A DNA stretch of 64,000 bases from Typha latifolia (Eukaryota > Streptophyta > Magnoliopsida > Poales > Typhaceae), in assembly GCA_019914945.1 (NCBI GenBank), contig JAAWWQ010000018.1, positions 1 to 64,000 on the forward strand, written 5' to 3'. Made by a program: the position numbers and the translations under genes. Within the stretch, counting starts at the first letter, position 1. Every line of letters begins with the position of its first letter. The notes under the pieces are model-generated. The model was not told the origin of the DNA. It did no database searches and worked only from the letters and a program-made list of their open reading frames with translations. This document shows, one piece after another, positions 10,507-21,792 of this stretch.

Positions 10507-10511
10507 TTGTG
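10507..10511. other. Target-site duplication of H1 (right copy, TTGTG)
   Basis: Matches 5526-5530 exactly and directly follows the LTR end ATCGTATCA. Confidence 0.9.
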
Positions 10512-10970
10512 GATCGATTGAATAAGTCAGCCCATTTCCTCCCAATCGCACCACTAATTCTATGGATTATCAAGGCACTTTATTTCGGGATGAGATCTTT
10601 GCACGCCATGGGGCACCAGTTTCTATAACTTCTAACTGTGATCCCAAGTTTACCTCTAGGCCGTGGCATCATTTCGCTAAGTCACTAGGTACCAATTGCA
10701 ATTCAGCTTTGCCTATCATCCTTAAGCGACGGTCGATCGGAGCGGACGATCACCTTAGAGGACATGCTATGTGCCTCGAGTTTGCAGACTTCAGACTTAG
10801 TTGGGACCGACATCTTCTCTAATTGAGTTTGCCTATAATAATAGTCATCAGATTAGCATTGCGATGCCCCCATGAAGCCTTATATGGATGGAAAATATCG
10901 GACGGTATGGGAACATTTGCAAGTTGCCCAAAGCTCATCCAGAGACGAGTGGACAAGGTGCGGTCCACTT
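10507..10970 (+). pseudogene. Tekay-like integrase, core and C-terminal part
   Basis: Continuation of the gene begun at 5133. After the TSD come VDRLNKSAHFLPIAP, then DEIFARHGAPVSI, SNCDPKFTSRPWHHFAKSLGT and PHEALYGWK. The second catalytic region reads SNCD where the family usually has SDRD, so the catalytic Asp appears to be changed to Asn. It ends at about 10970 by joining Athila U3 sequence, without the element's own 3' LTR. Frameshifts occur after SLGT. Confidence 0.85.
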
Positions 10971-11397
10971 GGCTCATCTTTCAAGTCATGCTTAAGTCAA
11001 ACCATGATCCACTAATCACTTTCCTCCTTATCTAAATCAGAATGAGTCAAAATTCTAGCTTTTTTTTATCACGCAATAGATTTTTAGCAATCAAATCTCT
11101 ATCAAGTTCTAGAATTTTAGCAAGAAATCTTCACCTAATACGGCAGATTTTATCTCCATTCAAGGCAAAACTTCAACAATAATTGTGGTAGTAAACAAAA
11201 TTCAAATTCCTATTTGAGCAGCAATTCTAGCCAAGCAAATTATTGCATAATGTGGTAGATTTCTAATATATTTAATGTAGATTTTCACCAAATTTCATGC
11301 ACATATTTATGATTTCAAACACAATCACACCAGATTTCCAACAGGTTGGTAGATTTTTATGCTCAAGAAGTCTATAAATAAAGGGATTGAGAGCTAT
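10971..11397 (+). repeat. Athila-like LTR U3, second copy
   Basis: Close match to 3151-3587 (CATCTTTCAAGTCATGCTTAAG, then the TCTATAAATA TATA box at 11371-11380). It is cut on the left by the integrase remnant and on the right by the T1 LTR start at exactly the same internal point as the first copy. Confidence 0.7.
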
Positions 11398-13980
11398 TGT
11401 AACACGCATAAACTTAAAAAAAATAAAAAATTTCTCTAACGCACTGTGGCAGCGCATGCGTCAGCGGAGCACTGGCGGCCCCCAGTCCTCTCCTTTCCTT
11501 CTTCTTCCTCTTGCCTTGCCATGCACGCCATCCTTCCCCACCTCCATTAATCCCCCTTCCCCCCACTGCACCATTTCTATTCCACCTCACTACCTCTCTC
11601 CATCTCCTTCTCGTGGGTTCCCAACGCCGAGCCGGCGAAGCCCGGACCTAGAGCCATCAAGCCCGACCAACCCCCTCCCCCCTTAGTATGCCCTCCTACC
11701 CCGCCATTAATTTAAGTAGTGTAACCTTCCCCTCCTCTCCGTCATCGAAGTCACGGCGGCCAACGACCTCGCGTCTCGCCGTTGATCAGAAGCTCCAGGT
11801 GGGAGCGAAAAACCCCTAAGCAGAAGGGCCCTTATTGAAGAGAGGAGGAGCTCCATGGTCATAGGCCATGAGTGCCATCCCATCGGTTGTCGGGCCCCCC
11901 TCCCCATATCTTTTCTTCCCCTCTTTCTTTTTCACTCCCCCTACCCATCGATCTCGTGGCCGTGCCGCCAGCCTCGTCTTTGTAAGCCGGCCCACAACCT
12001 CGTGGGCCTCCTCCCTTTTCTCCTCGGGCTCCTTTCCTCGGAAGAAGGAGATGGTGTGGGAGGGTAGGTTAAACAAACCCCACCCGTGCCCCTTAGTGGG
12101 CTACGCTGGAGTTATGATCGACTATGCCAATTCTAGTGGGCTACGGGCGCGGCCCACTAACTCAATCTTGGTAGGTTGCGGGACTGACCCACCAATCAAC
12201 TCTTGGTGGATACGGACCCTGGCCCACCAATTCGACCCTTGGTGGGCTCGATTGGACTACGGCCCACAACCAGCCTTGATGAGCTGTGGTTGGACCCGGC
12301 CCACCTCATGCAACCTTGTAGGCTGCGGGTTGGATTACAACCCACCAAGGCCCCTTTGTCTATTGGGTTAGGTTCCATTTGGGGCCATTTGGACCCTATA
12401 GCCCGTTTATCTATTTCCACTTGATTAATTAGCCTAACCCCGTAATGAAAATTTATTATCATGAATTTAAAGGATAACATAGGACTCACCTAAGGAGACC
12501 CTTGACTCATGTATATGCCTAAACATAAATTCTCTAATAAGATAATTAATTATATTAGTTCGTTAATCTTATGTATGGCTTTACTTGAGTGAATTAATAG
12601 GATTGACATCGCGTGAGGAAGATTTTGGGATTCGGAGCCAAGCTAGGCGACGAGATTTGGTATACTATGGAGAGCCCGGGCGAGTAGAGTTTATACAAGT
12701 CTAGAAATAATGTAGTTCTGGTTATTATTTCCATGATATTGTAGGAATGTTAGTATTAGTACATGCATTTAGTGTACTATAATGTATCTTGACATGTGTA
12801 GTTATTGATAGATTACTCATCATGATATTATGAGAATGCTAGCATATGCAATAGTAATGATGCTCTACATGTATCTGTATGATATACCCTTGTATAAATA
12901 TCGTTGTGAATATAGAATGTAACGATTATGATAACTATGACATGTCTTATACACTCGCAAACACCGCACCACTTCCACCTATCATTAGTAGTCGGGTTTT
13001 GACTAGCCGGTGCCTACTCACTCGGCCCAGGTTAAGGGTAGAGTGTATTTTATATGACTATACTATTAGCGGCCAACACCTGAGGTCGGGAGCCTATTTG
13101 GCATTCATGTATTTATACTTACATAGTTAGGACTAGATTATAATGATAGAAGAACATGATTTTGAGGTGGGATATATCTCTAGCGGTACTCAGAAGACGA
13201 TGCGGGGTTAGGGCATGGTGATGAGCCGAGGTCTCTGAGATTCTCCGCTAAGGGCGGTGATGATTTAGAGAGAGTGCTATATGGGCTTACGCTAGGGTCC
13301 TTATTCGGTGGCCACGAGACTAGGTTACATATAGTGTCGCCATACACGTGTAGGTGGCATTACCGCTAGATGTGTATATATCCTCTCGATGTATGAGATG
13401 ATGGATGGTTATGTGATGGATGATTGTTTCTTGAGAGTATTTACCCTGTTTGGTGAATAGCTTGGTGAGCTATGATAAACATGATTAATGCCTTGGTAGG
13501 CACGAGATGACTAAACTACTATTTTATTGCTATGCATAACATGAAAACACTATGATTGAGATTTGTATGAATAAGAGATTGTATCAAGCATTATATCTCG
13601 TGTGGACTTATCCAAATATGTTTAGGAACTAGCATGTTCAGGTTAGTGACTGGTAATCTTTATCGATTACATTGATTTAGTAACTCATGGTAAGTCATTT
13701 CAATAAACATATTATTATTGCTAGCAAATATAGGCATACATTGGATATGCACATGTGATTTTATTATTTTAGATTATATGGATCCTACTCGTTGGGTTGT
13801 AAGCTCACCACCTCTTGATGGCATTATTTTAGAGCTAGGAGTTATCTTTTGGTAAGCCTAGTGAGCACCTTCCAAATTACAATGTCTAGGTAAGTTACGT
13901 CAAAAAGAGAGCCGTGCGGGGCGCCTAGGGAACTAGTATTGAAGAGGCCCGTACCCACTAGTATTATTGGGAACTTACCT
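11398..13980 (+). repeat. Tekay-like LTR (type T1), near full length
   Basis: Starts TGTAACACGC, like 3588. It matches 3588-5132 and then continues about 0.9 kb further, including TCGTTGGGTTGTAAGCTCACC-type sequence (about 13786-13810) often seen towards the end of Tekay LTRs. The 3' end is not clear; I place it between about 13850 and 14020. Athila-type gag follows, so this LTR is embedded in an Athila element. The 167-codon open frame at 11868-12371 is not conserved in the first copy. Confidence 0.6.
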
Positions 13981-14025
13981 AGTTGTGTTTTGGTAGGCCT
14001 TAAGCGGTAATCCTCTAGGGAAGAA

Positions 14026-14388
14026 ATGATTGGAAACCATCAATCGGTTCATTGTAATACCATAACTTTACAAGAGTTATTTACCCCTAATTTACCCAAC
14101 CTTCAAAATGCATTGTGTTACCTAACACTAATGCATCTCATTTTAATTAAAACATGCCATCCTTTAATTGCTTCCCTACCTTTTATGATAAGGAAAATGA
14201 GAATCCATATTCTCATGTTGATGAATTCTTGGATATTTGTTCAACATTCCAATTTCAAAACTTTTCTGATGAATCTATTAGGTTAAGGCTCTTTCCTTTT
14301 TCATTGAAAGACCAAGCAAGAGCTTGGTTGAAGAAAGGAATTGTTCTAGGACATATTATTTCTAAAGATGGGATTGAAGTTGATAAGG
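14026..14388 (+). pseudogene. Athila/Tat-like Gag joined in frame to an RT fragment
   Basis: An Athila-type Gag core reads FYDKENENPYSHVDEFLDIC (from about 14172), FQNFSDESIRLRLFPFSL and KDQARAWL. Directly after ARAWLKK the frame continues as GIVLGHIISKDGIEVDK, which is the RT block after the palm in Ty3/gypsy elements. Gag C-terminus, protease and most of RT are therefore deleted, leaving an open 80-codon fusion (14154-14396). H2 inserts at 14389. RNase H of the same element resumes at 19361. Confidence 0.8.
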
Positions 14389-15213
14389 TGATATGATTCG
14401 GACTTCACCGATGTCATCTCAAGCATGAATACACTTTAGGGGTGTCTTTGTCTCTTGTTTTAGTGTTTAATTCTTAAAAAAAAATAAGTTTTCTATATGT
14501 CGCGTTGAACGCAAGTGGAGTGCTTTGAACGTGGTTGTGAATGCCGCATTACGTTTGCACATTCGAGAGTGCGCGGTGTGTGTTCGAACACGCTTGCGAA
14601 CGTACGCATCGCGTTCACAAATCCAGGAGAAGAGAGAAATAAGTGCGTTTGGATGCAATCGGGTGCGTTCGAACGTGGTGTAAGAAAATGTACTATTTGG
14701 GGTTTGCCTTGCGTCCTTCATCTTTTCGCTCTCGTTTCTCTCGATCCTCGGTGGCCGCCTTCTTACCTCTCTCGACCGGCCAATCACCTAGTCCTTTAGG
14801 GGTGGCTCTCTCCTCCCCTTTCTTCCAATCTATCCAACAATTGCCCCTAACCCTTCCATTAACCATAACCCTTCCATTAACCATAACCCCGACCACCACT
14901 TTTCACCGGTGCCATCCCATTAATGCCGGTCCACCACCAACCACCATCATCTAGGATCTCGTGCCTCCATCCACGGATCCCGATCAGACCCCCGATGTTC
15001 ATCCACTAATCGGATGATATCTCGAGGTCCCTACATTCGATTTACCTACAACTTGATTTGTTGGAAATCTCTTTCCCAAGGCTACATTATATCAAAATTT
15101 CATGTAATCCGGGTGACATCTTTCGGGATCTATTTACAAAGTTCTATGCGAGATCTAGTCCAGACCTGAAAATCGAAGAGATCGAACCTTAGCCTAAATG
15201 GGAGATTGTATCA
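14389..15213 (+). repeat. H2 5' LTR
   Basis: Starts TGATATGATTCGG and ends GATTGTATCA. It has the U3 motif cluster with GTGTTCGAACACG (about 14574) and GCGTTCGAACGTGG (about 14666), and a short tandem CCTTCCATTAACCATAA (14860-14890). This copy has only one LTR end, without the 42-bp terminal duplication seen in H1. Confidence 0.85.
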
Positions 15214-15216
15214 AGC

Positions 15217-15228
15217 TGGTATCGAGCC
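15217..15228 (+). other. H2 primer binding site (tRNA-iMet)
   Basis: TGGTATCGAGCC lies 3 bp after the LTR end, one base off the TGGTATCAGAGC consensus. Confidence 0.8.
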
Positions 15229-15239
15229 ACCGTTCCTCG

Positions 15240-16500
15240 GACACACGCTTCCTATGATGACAACTAGAGCCATGGTTGCATGGGGAGATGATGAAGAAGA
15301 GATTCTCCCAATAGAGAGGGAAATGGTTGTGGGGACTTTCACCGCGGAACCGCTTTGATCTAATTGGAATACGAAAGAACCACAGTGTTCAAGCCGTGTT
15401 GGAGCTCTCTTTTCGAACAAATGGTCATCAACAACCGAGATGATTATGGAGATGATGCGGGAATTACGGGCGACAAGGGAAGACATGGCGAACGAACGCA
15501 CCATCGATCCCACGACGCGAGTCTACTCCATGAACCCGCCACGGGTTCGAATTTGCAACGACAAGAGCCATTGCCGCCACCACCCTATGAGCGAGAGGCA
15601 AGCAAGGATGGTTCCACCGGGCCTAGTTGCGGGTGAACCCATCCGACGTGCGAACCACTATGGAGATCACCTTGGAGACAAGATCCATTAGGCGGGACAA
15701 TACAACCCGAAACCATAGAAGTTAATCAAAAGCTGAGGAGGGGGATCATCAACCATTCATGGTGCATCCTCCTACGGTTTAGACAAGGACTTGGACATGA
15801 TTCGGAACGAGACAATGGCATCAATGGACAAATCATGCGTCTCGAATTCCCCAAGTTCAAATGTGGCGATTCGATCAATTGGTTGTATAGGGTGAAACAA
15901 TTCTTCACATACCAAGGTACGACAAAAAGAATACAAGGTGACGCTGCCAAGCTTCCACCTTGAAGATGTGGTGCTTCATTAATTTGGCGGCCAATGCCAA
16001 TGAGGCTATCGAAACTTGGGCTGAATTTTGTCTTGGATATCATGCAACGATTTGGAGCGTCGGGGGTATGAAAAATTCGATGCTCTCCTCTCAAGACGGT
16101 GCAAAGACCACGGTTGGGGCATACCGGGAAGAGTTTGAGAGGATAAGTAGCCGATGTCCACCCCCATGGTCGGATTGGCAACTTCGTAGCACCTTCATCT
16201 CTAGGCTGCGGGGGACATACAAGTCGATGTGAGGCTTTAAGGCCTAGAACTTTAAAGGAGTCTTTCGAAGATGCGTGCTCATGGAAGACAAACATAGGGC
16301 CATGAAGTTACACAAGAAACGAGGGTGGACGAGCCAAGGAACCCGCAAGCAAGCTCAACCAACCATAGCGGCGAGAATTATGCCTCCTCGAGATGTGAAG
16401 TACGCACCTAGAGGTTTGAGGCGAGCACTCACACCTGCTCAAGTGGAGGAACGATGGGCCAAGGCCTATGCTTTCGTTGTGATGAGAAGTTTGTAAAGGG
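15240..16500 (+). pseudogene. H2 Gag with CCHC zinc knuckle
   Basis: Gag packages element RNA. The N-terminal part is low-complexity and charged. The capsid-like core includes NEAIETWAEFC, YREEFERISSRCPP and LRSTFISRLRG (15990-16215). The C-terminal knuckle (about 16455-16500) reads CFRCDEKFVKGHRRA, with Arg at the expected last Cys (H3 keeps GHRCA at 21200). Stops and frameshifts occur near 15690, 15960 and 16495. A 189-codon antisense frame over this region is a shadow. Confidence 0.8.
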
Positions 16501-16619
16501 ACATCGGCGCGCTAAATCGATGGGATTAGTGATGCTAATAGATGGATTGGAGGATGTGGAGGATGAGTTTGTAGCTGAAGATGAAGGTGTGGCTGGACAT
16601 CAGGAGAAGTAGGCGAGAG

Positions 16620-17060
16620 CGACCCATGAGGACATGATAGCCAAAATCTCCCTCCACGTTTATTTGGGGATTGCTGCGCCAAGACTTTGCGAGTGAACGG
16701 TGTAGTCAAAAAACCCTGGTGAGAATCTTGATCGACAGGGTCCACCCACAACTTCATTGATAAGAGGCTCCATAGGAAGATTGGGCTTGAGTCGGAACCC
16801 ATGGAATTGTTTGATGTGACGATTGGAGGCAGCACTACATTGTTGCGCGATTTCATTTGTGGAGGTGTGGAGTTGGAGGTGCAAGGCCAATAATTCACAT
16901 TGGACTTTCATCATTGGCCTTGCGAGATGCCGACATTGCTATGGGACTCAATGGCTTCAAAGCTTGGGGCGGGTGACATTTGACTTTATAAACCTCTCAT
17001 TGACATTTTGCAGGAATGACCGAGAGAGTGCTCTTGACGGGAAATCAACCGCCGATTGAA
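16620..17060 (+). pseudogene. H2 aspartic protease
   Basis: The reading starts at EISLHVY-type sequence (about 16645), then RILID near 16730. A one-base loss in GACACCGGG (GACAGGG here) destroys the DTG frame. The C-terminal part gives GTQWLQSLGRVTFDFINLSL (about 16945-17005). Protease normally leads to RT; here it is followed within about 60 bp by RNase H-terminus and integrase sequence. Confidence 0.8.
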
Positions 17061-18480
17061 CTTCTAAACGTAGGGACGCAAAGTTAGCTCGCATCTTTCA
17101 CACCCACTTTTCCTTTTTTCTCAAATCTACGGAGAGCCGGCATAGGGGATAGTGATCTGGTCGGAAGCTCATGGAGAGCGAGAGAAACCCGTCAACACCG
17201 AGCACAAGGAGCGCGACGGATTAGTACTCGGTACGGGCGGATCAAGGTACTCGCGGACGAAGAGTTACGGAGACTATTGATGGCACACTTCCCACGATAC
17301 TCGTATAGCGAGGCCATGAAGGGTCTTACGTACCTACAAGCGACTAGCCCAAACTGTACATGGACAATGATGAAGTCGGACATGAAGAAATATGTGCGTG
17401 AATGCCAAATCGCCTTGAGTCAAATCGGAGACGCTCAATCCCGGGCTATTGCAACCATTGCCATACTGTGAGCATATCTAGGAGGATATCTCTATGGACT
17501 TCATCGAGGGGTTGCTAGAAGTCCGAGGACAATCGGTGGTGTTTGTTGTAGTGGATAGGCGAGGCAAATATGCTCATTTAGTAGCATTGTCGCACCTATT
17601 TTCGATGAAAAGGTTGCTGAAATTTTTGTTCGAGAGTGGCGCTGCATGGGATGCCTAGGACGATCATGTTAGACGGGGATTGCATATTCATCAACGGTTT
17701 TTGGTCCGAGTTCTTCAGATTGCAAGGGACTCGAATCAATCTTAGTTCAGCTTATCACCCAAGATGGATGGTCAAGGCGAGGTGGTGAATCACGGTTTGG
17801 AGCAATACTTGCAATGCTTTGTAGCGGATGCGACCAAAGATTGGAGTCAAATTCCTTCAATGGGTGAGTGGTGATATCTGGCTCATCACTCTAGCATCAG
17901 CATGACCCCTTGAGGTGGTTCGCGGCGGCGAAGAACCGAGCTCGACTTGAAACTTGCTTGATTGAGATGAAACCTGAGACGGCTCAAGAATTCACCTGAT
18001 AGCCCAAAGCGCATGAAGCACACTCATGACAAAGGCCGGTGTGAGCGAGAGTTTGAGGTGGATCAATGGGTGTTCGTTTGAGCTCAACCGTACCCGGCAA
18101 TCCACATTGAGACCAATTTTGAACCAGAAGTTGGGTCACAAGTTCTATGGTTAAAATCGAGTGCTCAATGAACCGATCCATTAGCTTACCCGTTGGACTT
18201 ACGAGGGGGACCAGGATCCATCAGGTCTTCCATGTATCGACATTGAAGGCCCATATCAGGCTAACCATGTGGTGGGTTCGACTTTGCCTAAACCAATGGA
18301 AGATGGCCCCAACCGAGTCTTAGGCCGTAGGAGAAGATGCCATGGATCCGTGGAGACCGAAGTGCTAATCGAGTGGTTGGGCAAACCGGGCACGAGTCTA
18401 CATAGGAGCTAAGTCGGATATCATGGATCGCTTCCCCCAAATTTCAAACCATGAGGACAAGGTTGCGGAGCGTGGTAGAT
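17061..18480 (+). pseudogene. H2 integrase with chromodomain-like tail
   Basis: The N-terminal zinc domain is seen in HEGSYVPTS and KSDMKKYVRECQIA (17310-17420), where a CxxC Cys is lost. The core gives SMDFIEGL (first Asp, about 17490), VVVDR-KYAHL (17545-17580), RTIML-D-DCIF-NGFWSEF-RLQGT (about 17660-17735) and NLSSAYHP (17745-17765). The tail near 18340-18400 reads ETEVLIEWLGKP, like the end of chromodomain-bearing integrases, and leads to EDKVAERG before the 3' LTR. There are many frameshifts. Confidence 0.85.
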
Positions 18481-19360
18481 TGATACGATTCGGATTTCAC
18501 CGATGTCGTCTCTAGCATGGATACACTTTATGGGTATCTTTGTCTCTTGTTTTTAGTATTTAATTCTTAGAAAAATAAGTTTTCTATATGTCGCATTTGA
18601 ACGCGGGTGAAGTGCGTTCGAATGCGTCATCGCCGCATCACGTTCGCACATCCGGAGAGTGCAAATTGTGCGTTCGAACGCGCTCGCAAACGCTTGCATT
18701 CCGAACGTGCTTGGGAACGCCTACATCGCATTCGTAAATCCGGAGAAGTAAAAAATAAGTGCGTTCGAAAGCGTCGGGCGCGTTTGAACGCAATCGGAAA
18801 ATGCACTATTTGGGGTTAATTTTGGTGTTGATTAGCCTCTGCAAAAGGTGGATGGCAACTATGGAGTCATTATTGTTGATTTGAGTTTGCCTTGTCTCCT
18901 TCGTCTTCTTCCTCCCGTTTCTCTCGATCCACGGCGCGCCGCTGAACCTCCCTCAACGGCCAATCACCATAGTCCCTTAGAAGTGGCTCTCCTCCCCCTT
19001 CTTCCAATCTATCCAACCCTTGCTCTAACTCTTCCATTAACCATAACCTCTTCCACCACTACTTTTCATCGGTGCCATCCCATTAATGCCGGTCCACCAC
19101 CACTTTTCATCGGTGCCATCCCATTAACGCCGGTCCACCAAACCACCATCATCTAGGATCCGGGTGCCTCCATCACGCGATCCCGATCGGACGATATCTC
19201 GAGATCCCTATATCCGATTTGCTTGAAACTTAATTTGTTGGAAAGCTCCTTTAAGGGCTATAACATATGAAAAATCTCATGTCAATCCGATAGCAACATC
19301 GTTTGGAAACTATTTACAAATTTCCATGCTAGATCCAGTCTAGATCCGAAAATCAAAAAG
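18481..19360 (+). repeat. H2 3' LTR, 3'-truncated
   Basis: Starts TGATACGATTCGGA. It has the U3 motif cluster (GCGTTCGAACGCGC about 18673), an extra tandem copy of a roughly 41-bp CACTTTTCATCGGTGCCATC segment (about 19055-19135) absent from the 5' LTR, and loss of the last roughly 40 bp (GAGATCGTATCA end). RNase H of the host Athila element follows directly. Confidence 0.85.
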
Positions 19361-19510
19361 AGGTCGAAAGAGTTGCTAGCAGTTGTGTTTGCTTTGAAAA
19401 ATTTAGATCCTACCTCTTAGGGTCTAAAGTCATCATCTATTCTAATCATGAAGCACTTAAGTACCTTCTCTCTAAAAAGGATGCTAAAGCCCATTTAATT
19501 TGTTCGATTA
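19361..19510 (+). pseudogene. Athila-like RNase H, internal fragment
   Basis: Open reading KELLAVVFALKNLDPTS then VIIYSNHEALKYLLSKKDA, with KAHLICSI after it, matches Athila/Tat RNase H (SDH-ALKYLLSKKDAKPRLI). The expected acidic SDH reads SNH. It is bounded by H2 on the left and H3 at 19511 on the right; the same domain resumes at 24205 (QEFDLEIE). Confidence 0.85.
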
Positions 19511-20528
19511 CGATGCGATTCGGACTACCGACGTCGTCTCGAGCATGGATTCACTTTAGGAGTATTTTTTATTTCATGTTTTAGTGTTTAATTTTCATTA
19601 AAATAAGTTTTCTGTAAGTTGCGTTCGAACGGGTGGAGTGAGTTTGAACGCGGTTTGTGAACCAAGGTTGTGAACGTGGTAAAGAGAATGTACTATGCGT
19701 TCGAATACCACCGTGAACGCCCCGCATCGCGTTCGCAAATGCGACGGAGTGCGTTCGATAGCGTGTTCAACGCCCGCACGCGTTCACAAATCCAAAAGAG
19801 CGAGCCTGCTTCGGTGCGTTCCAAACGCGGCGGTCGGGCGTGTTCGAACGCGGTCGACGAAAATTGTGTTTTTAGGGTTAATTTGATTTGTTGGTTAGCT
19901 TATAAAAAGGATGTGGTAGGCAACCAAATTGAGGATTGATTATTGAGACGAGTTTTGCCTTTGCCTCCTTCGTCTTCTTCCTCTAGTTCTCTCAATCCCC
20001 GCGACGCCGCTTTCTAACCTCCCCGTCCGGCTAATCACCCTAGTCCCTTAGGGTGGCCTCTTCTCCCCTTCGTCCAATCTATCCCATACTTGCCCTAATC
20101 CTTCCATCAACCACAACCCTTCCACCATCACTTTACAGGGTGCCACCACATTAACGACGTTCCACCTTCAACCACCATTACCTAGGATCACGTGCCCTCC
20201 ATCTACGGATCCAAAACATACCATCTGACCTTTATCCACAAATCGGACAATATCTCAAGATCCCCACATTCGATTCGCCTGCAACTAGATTTATTGGAAA
20301 GCTCTTTTTGGGGCTAAAACATATCAAAGTTTCACGTCGATCCGATGGCGGCATATTTTGGGATCTTATTTAAGATTCCATGCCAGATCTAGTCTAGATC
20401 AAGAATTGGAAGAGATCGAGCCTTCACCAAAAGGCAAAGATCGTACAAACTAGGTATCGAGCTCCGCAGCCGAGGCATGATCGTATGTTTGGTGCACCAG
20501 CTCCATAGCCAAAGGGGTGATCGTATCA
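19511..20528 (+). repeat. H3 5' LTR
   Basis: 1018 bp. The start is degraded (CGATGCGATTCGG) and the end is GATCGTATCA. It has a U3 TTCGAA cluster (about 19622-19860) and TATA (TATAAAAAGG about 19905). The 3' end carries three tandem copies of the LTR-end/primer-site unit, at about 20439-20477, 20479-20518 and the functional one from 20519. Confidence 0.85.
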
Positions 20529-20532
20529 AGGC

Positions 20533-20544
20533 TGGTATCAGAGC
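20533..20544 (+). other. H3 primer binding site (tRNA-iMet)
   Basis: Perfect TGGTATCAGAGC, 4 bp after the LTR end. Confidence 0.85.
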
Positions 20545-20549
20545 CATAG

Positions 20550-21240
20550 TTCCTCGACAAGCGCTTCCAATGACGACAACCGGATCCATGGCTGCACGGC
20601 GAGATGATGAAGAAGAGAGATTCTCCCAATAGAGGAGGGAGAAACGTTGCGAGGACTTCCACGTGGAAACGCCCGATCTGTCGAATACGGAAGAACCTAG
20701 CGTTCAAGCCGTGTTAGGGTCTCTTCGAGCAAATGGCCATCAACAACCGGATGATGATGGAGATGATGCGGGGAACTACGGGCGACAAGGGAAGCAATGG
20801 CGAGCGGGAAAGCACCATCGACCCCACAACGCGAGTCCACCCCCCTTGAACCCGCCACCGGTTCTTGCAACCACAAGAGCCGCTCGCTACCACCACCCTA
20901 TGGGCGAGAGGCAAGCAAGGATGGTTACACTAGGTCCGGTTGCGGTGAACCCATCCAGACGGTGAAACCACTAGGAGACCGCTTGGAGATCAGATCCGTG
21001 GGCGGGTCAATACGATCCGGAACCACGGCAAGTTAATCAAAAGAAGGAGGTCCAAGGGTTCTTTGCTACGGTGGTACCTCCTCAAGCACCCTTGAAGCCA
21101 TCCCAAGATGTGAAGTATGCACCTAGAGGTCAGGACGAGCACTCACACCAGCCCAAGAAGAAGAAAGAAAGAGCCAAGGGTCATGCTTCCGTTGTGATGA
21201 GAAGTTTGTGCCGGGCATCGCTGCGCTAAACCGATGGGAT
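20550..21240 (+). pseudogene. H3 Gag, central capsid region deleted
   Basis: The N-terminal part (20550-21040) parallels H2 15240-15725. At about 21040-21100 it jumps to the region just before the zinc knuckle (DVKYAPRG), removing roughly 0.6-0.7 kb of the capsid core. The knuckle at 21175-21225 reads CFRCDEKFVPGHRCA and is intact CCHC. It is broken by frameshifts elsewhere. Confidence 0.75.
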
Positions 21241-21329
21241 CGGTGATGCTAATCGATGGATTGGAGGGAGCGGAGGACGAGGTTTGCAGCTGAAGGTGCA
21301 GATGTGGCTGGACATCAAGGAGAAGAAGG

Positions 21330-21792
21330 CGAGGAGCAACGTGGAGGGACATGATAGCCGAAATCTCCCTCCACGCCTATTCGGGGGCATTACATCCAAA
21401 GACCTTGCGGTTGAACGGGGTAATCAAGAAAACCCACAGTGAGAATCTTGATTGACACCGGGTCCACCCACAACTTCATTGGCAAGAGGATCCTTAGGAA
21501 GGTGGGCTCAGTGAAACCCACGGAAGGTTCGTGCTGTGAGTGGGAGATGGCACCACATTGCGGCTTGAATTTTATTTGTGGAGTTGTGGAATTGAAGGTG
21601 CAAGGCCAAACTTTCACATTGGACCCCAGCTGTCAGATTGGCCTTGCGAGTGATGTAGACATTGTTTTGGGGACTCGTGGCTCCAGAAGCTTGGGAGCCG
21701 TAACATTTGATTTCTCAAACCTCTGCTTGACATTTGAAGGAATGGAAGGAAAGTGCTGTTGGATAAATCAATGTAAAAGAGATCTTCTGTGA
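21330..21792 (+). CDS. H3 aspartic protease domain, uninterrupted frame with intact DTG
   Basis: The best-preserved enzyme domain of Fam-H in the window, open from about 21439 to 21792 (117 codons). RILIDTGSTHNFIGKR (about 21442-21490) contains the catalytic DTG. CGVVELKVQGQTFTL and DIVLGTRGSRSLGAVTFDF follow as the flap/C-terminal blocks. Upstream (21355-21400) an ISLHAY-like start is separated by a frameshift. It is part of a polyprotein, so it has no start codon of its own. RT sequence follows in another frame. Confidence 0.75.

Larger units (their letters stand above)
14389..19360 (+). mobile_element. Fam-H LTR retrotransposon H2, lacks RT and RNase H
   Basis: Plus-strand element of about 4.97 kb in an Athila RT/RH region. 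It has a 5' LTR (14389-15213), primer site, Gag with zinc knuckle, protease, integrase and chromodomain-like tail, and a 3' LTR (18481-19360) lacking its last roughly 40 bp. RT and RNase H are absent: the protease end (about 17045) runs directly into the last residues of RNase H and then integrase. The junction is shared with H6 (about 56340). The element complements H1 and H3, which lack integrase. Confidence 0.85.

Noticed and set aside
11868..12371. 167-codon open frame
   Set aside because: Same LTR region as above; the frame is not conserved between copies and the composition is repetitive.
15726..16295. 189-codon minus-strand frame, the longest in the window
   Set aside because: Antisense to the H2 Gag, whose sense strand has recognisable capsid motifs.
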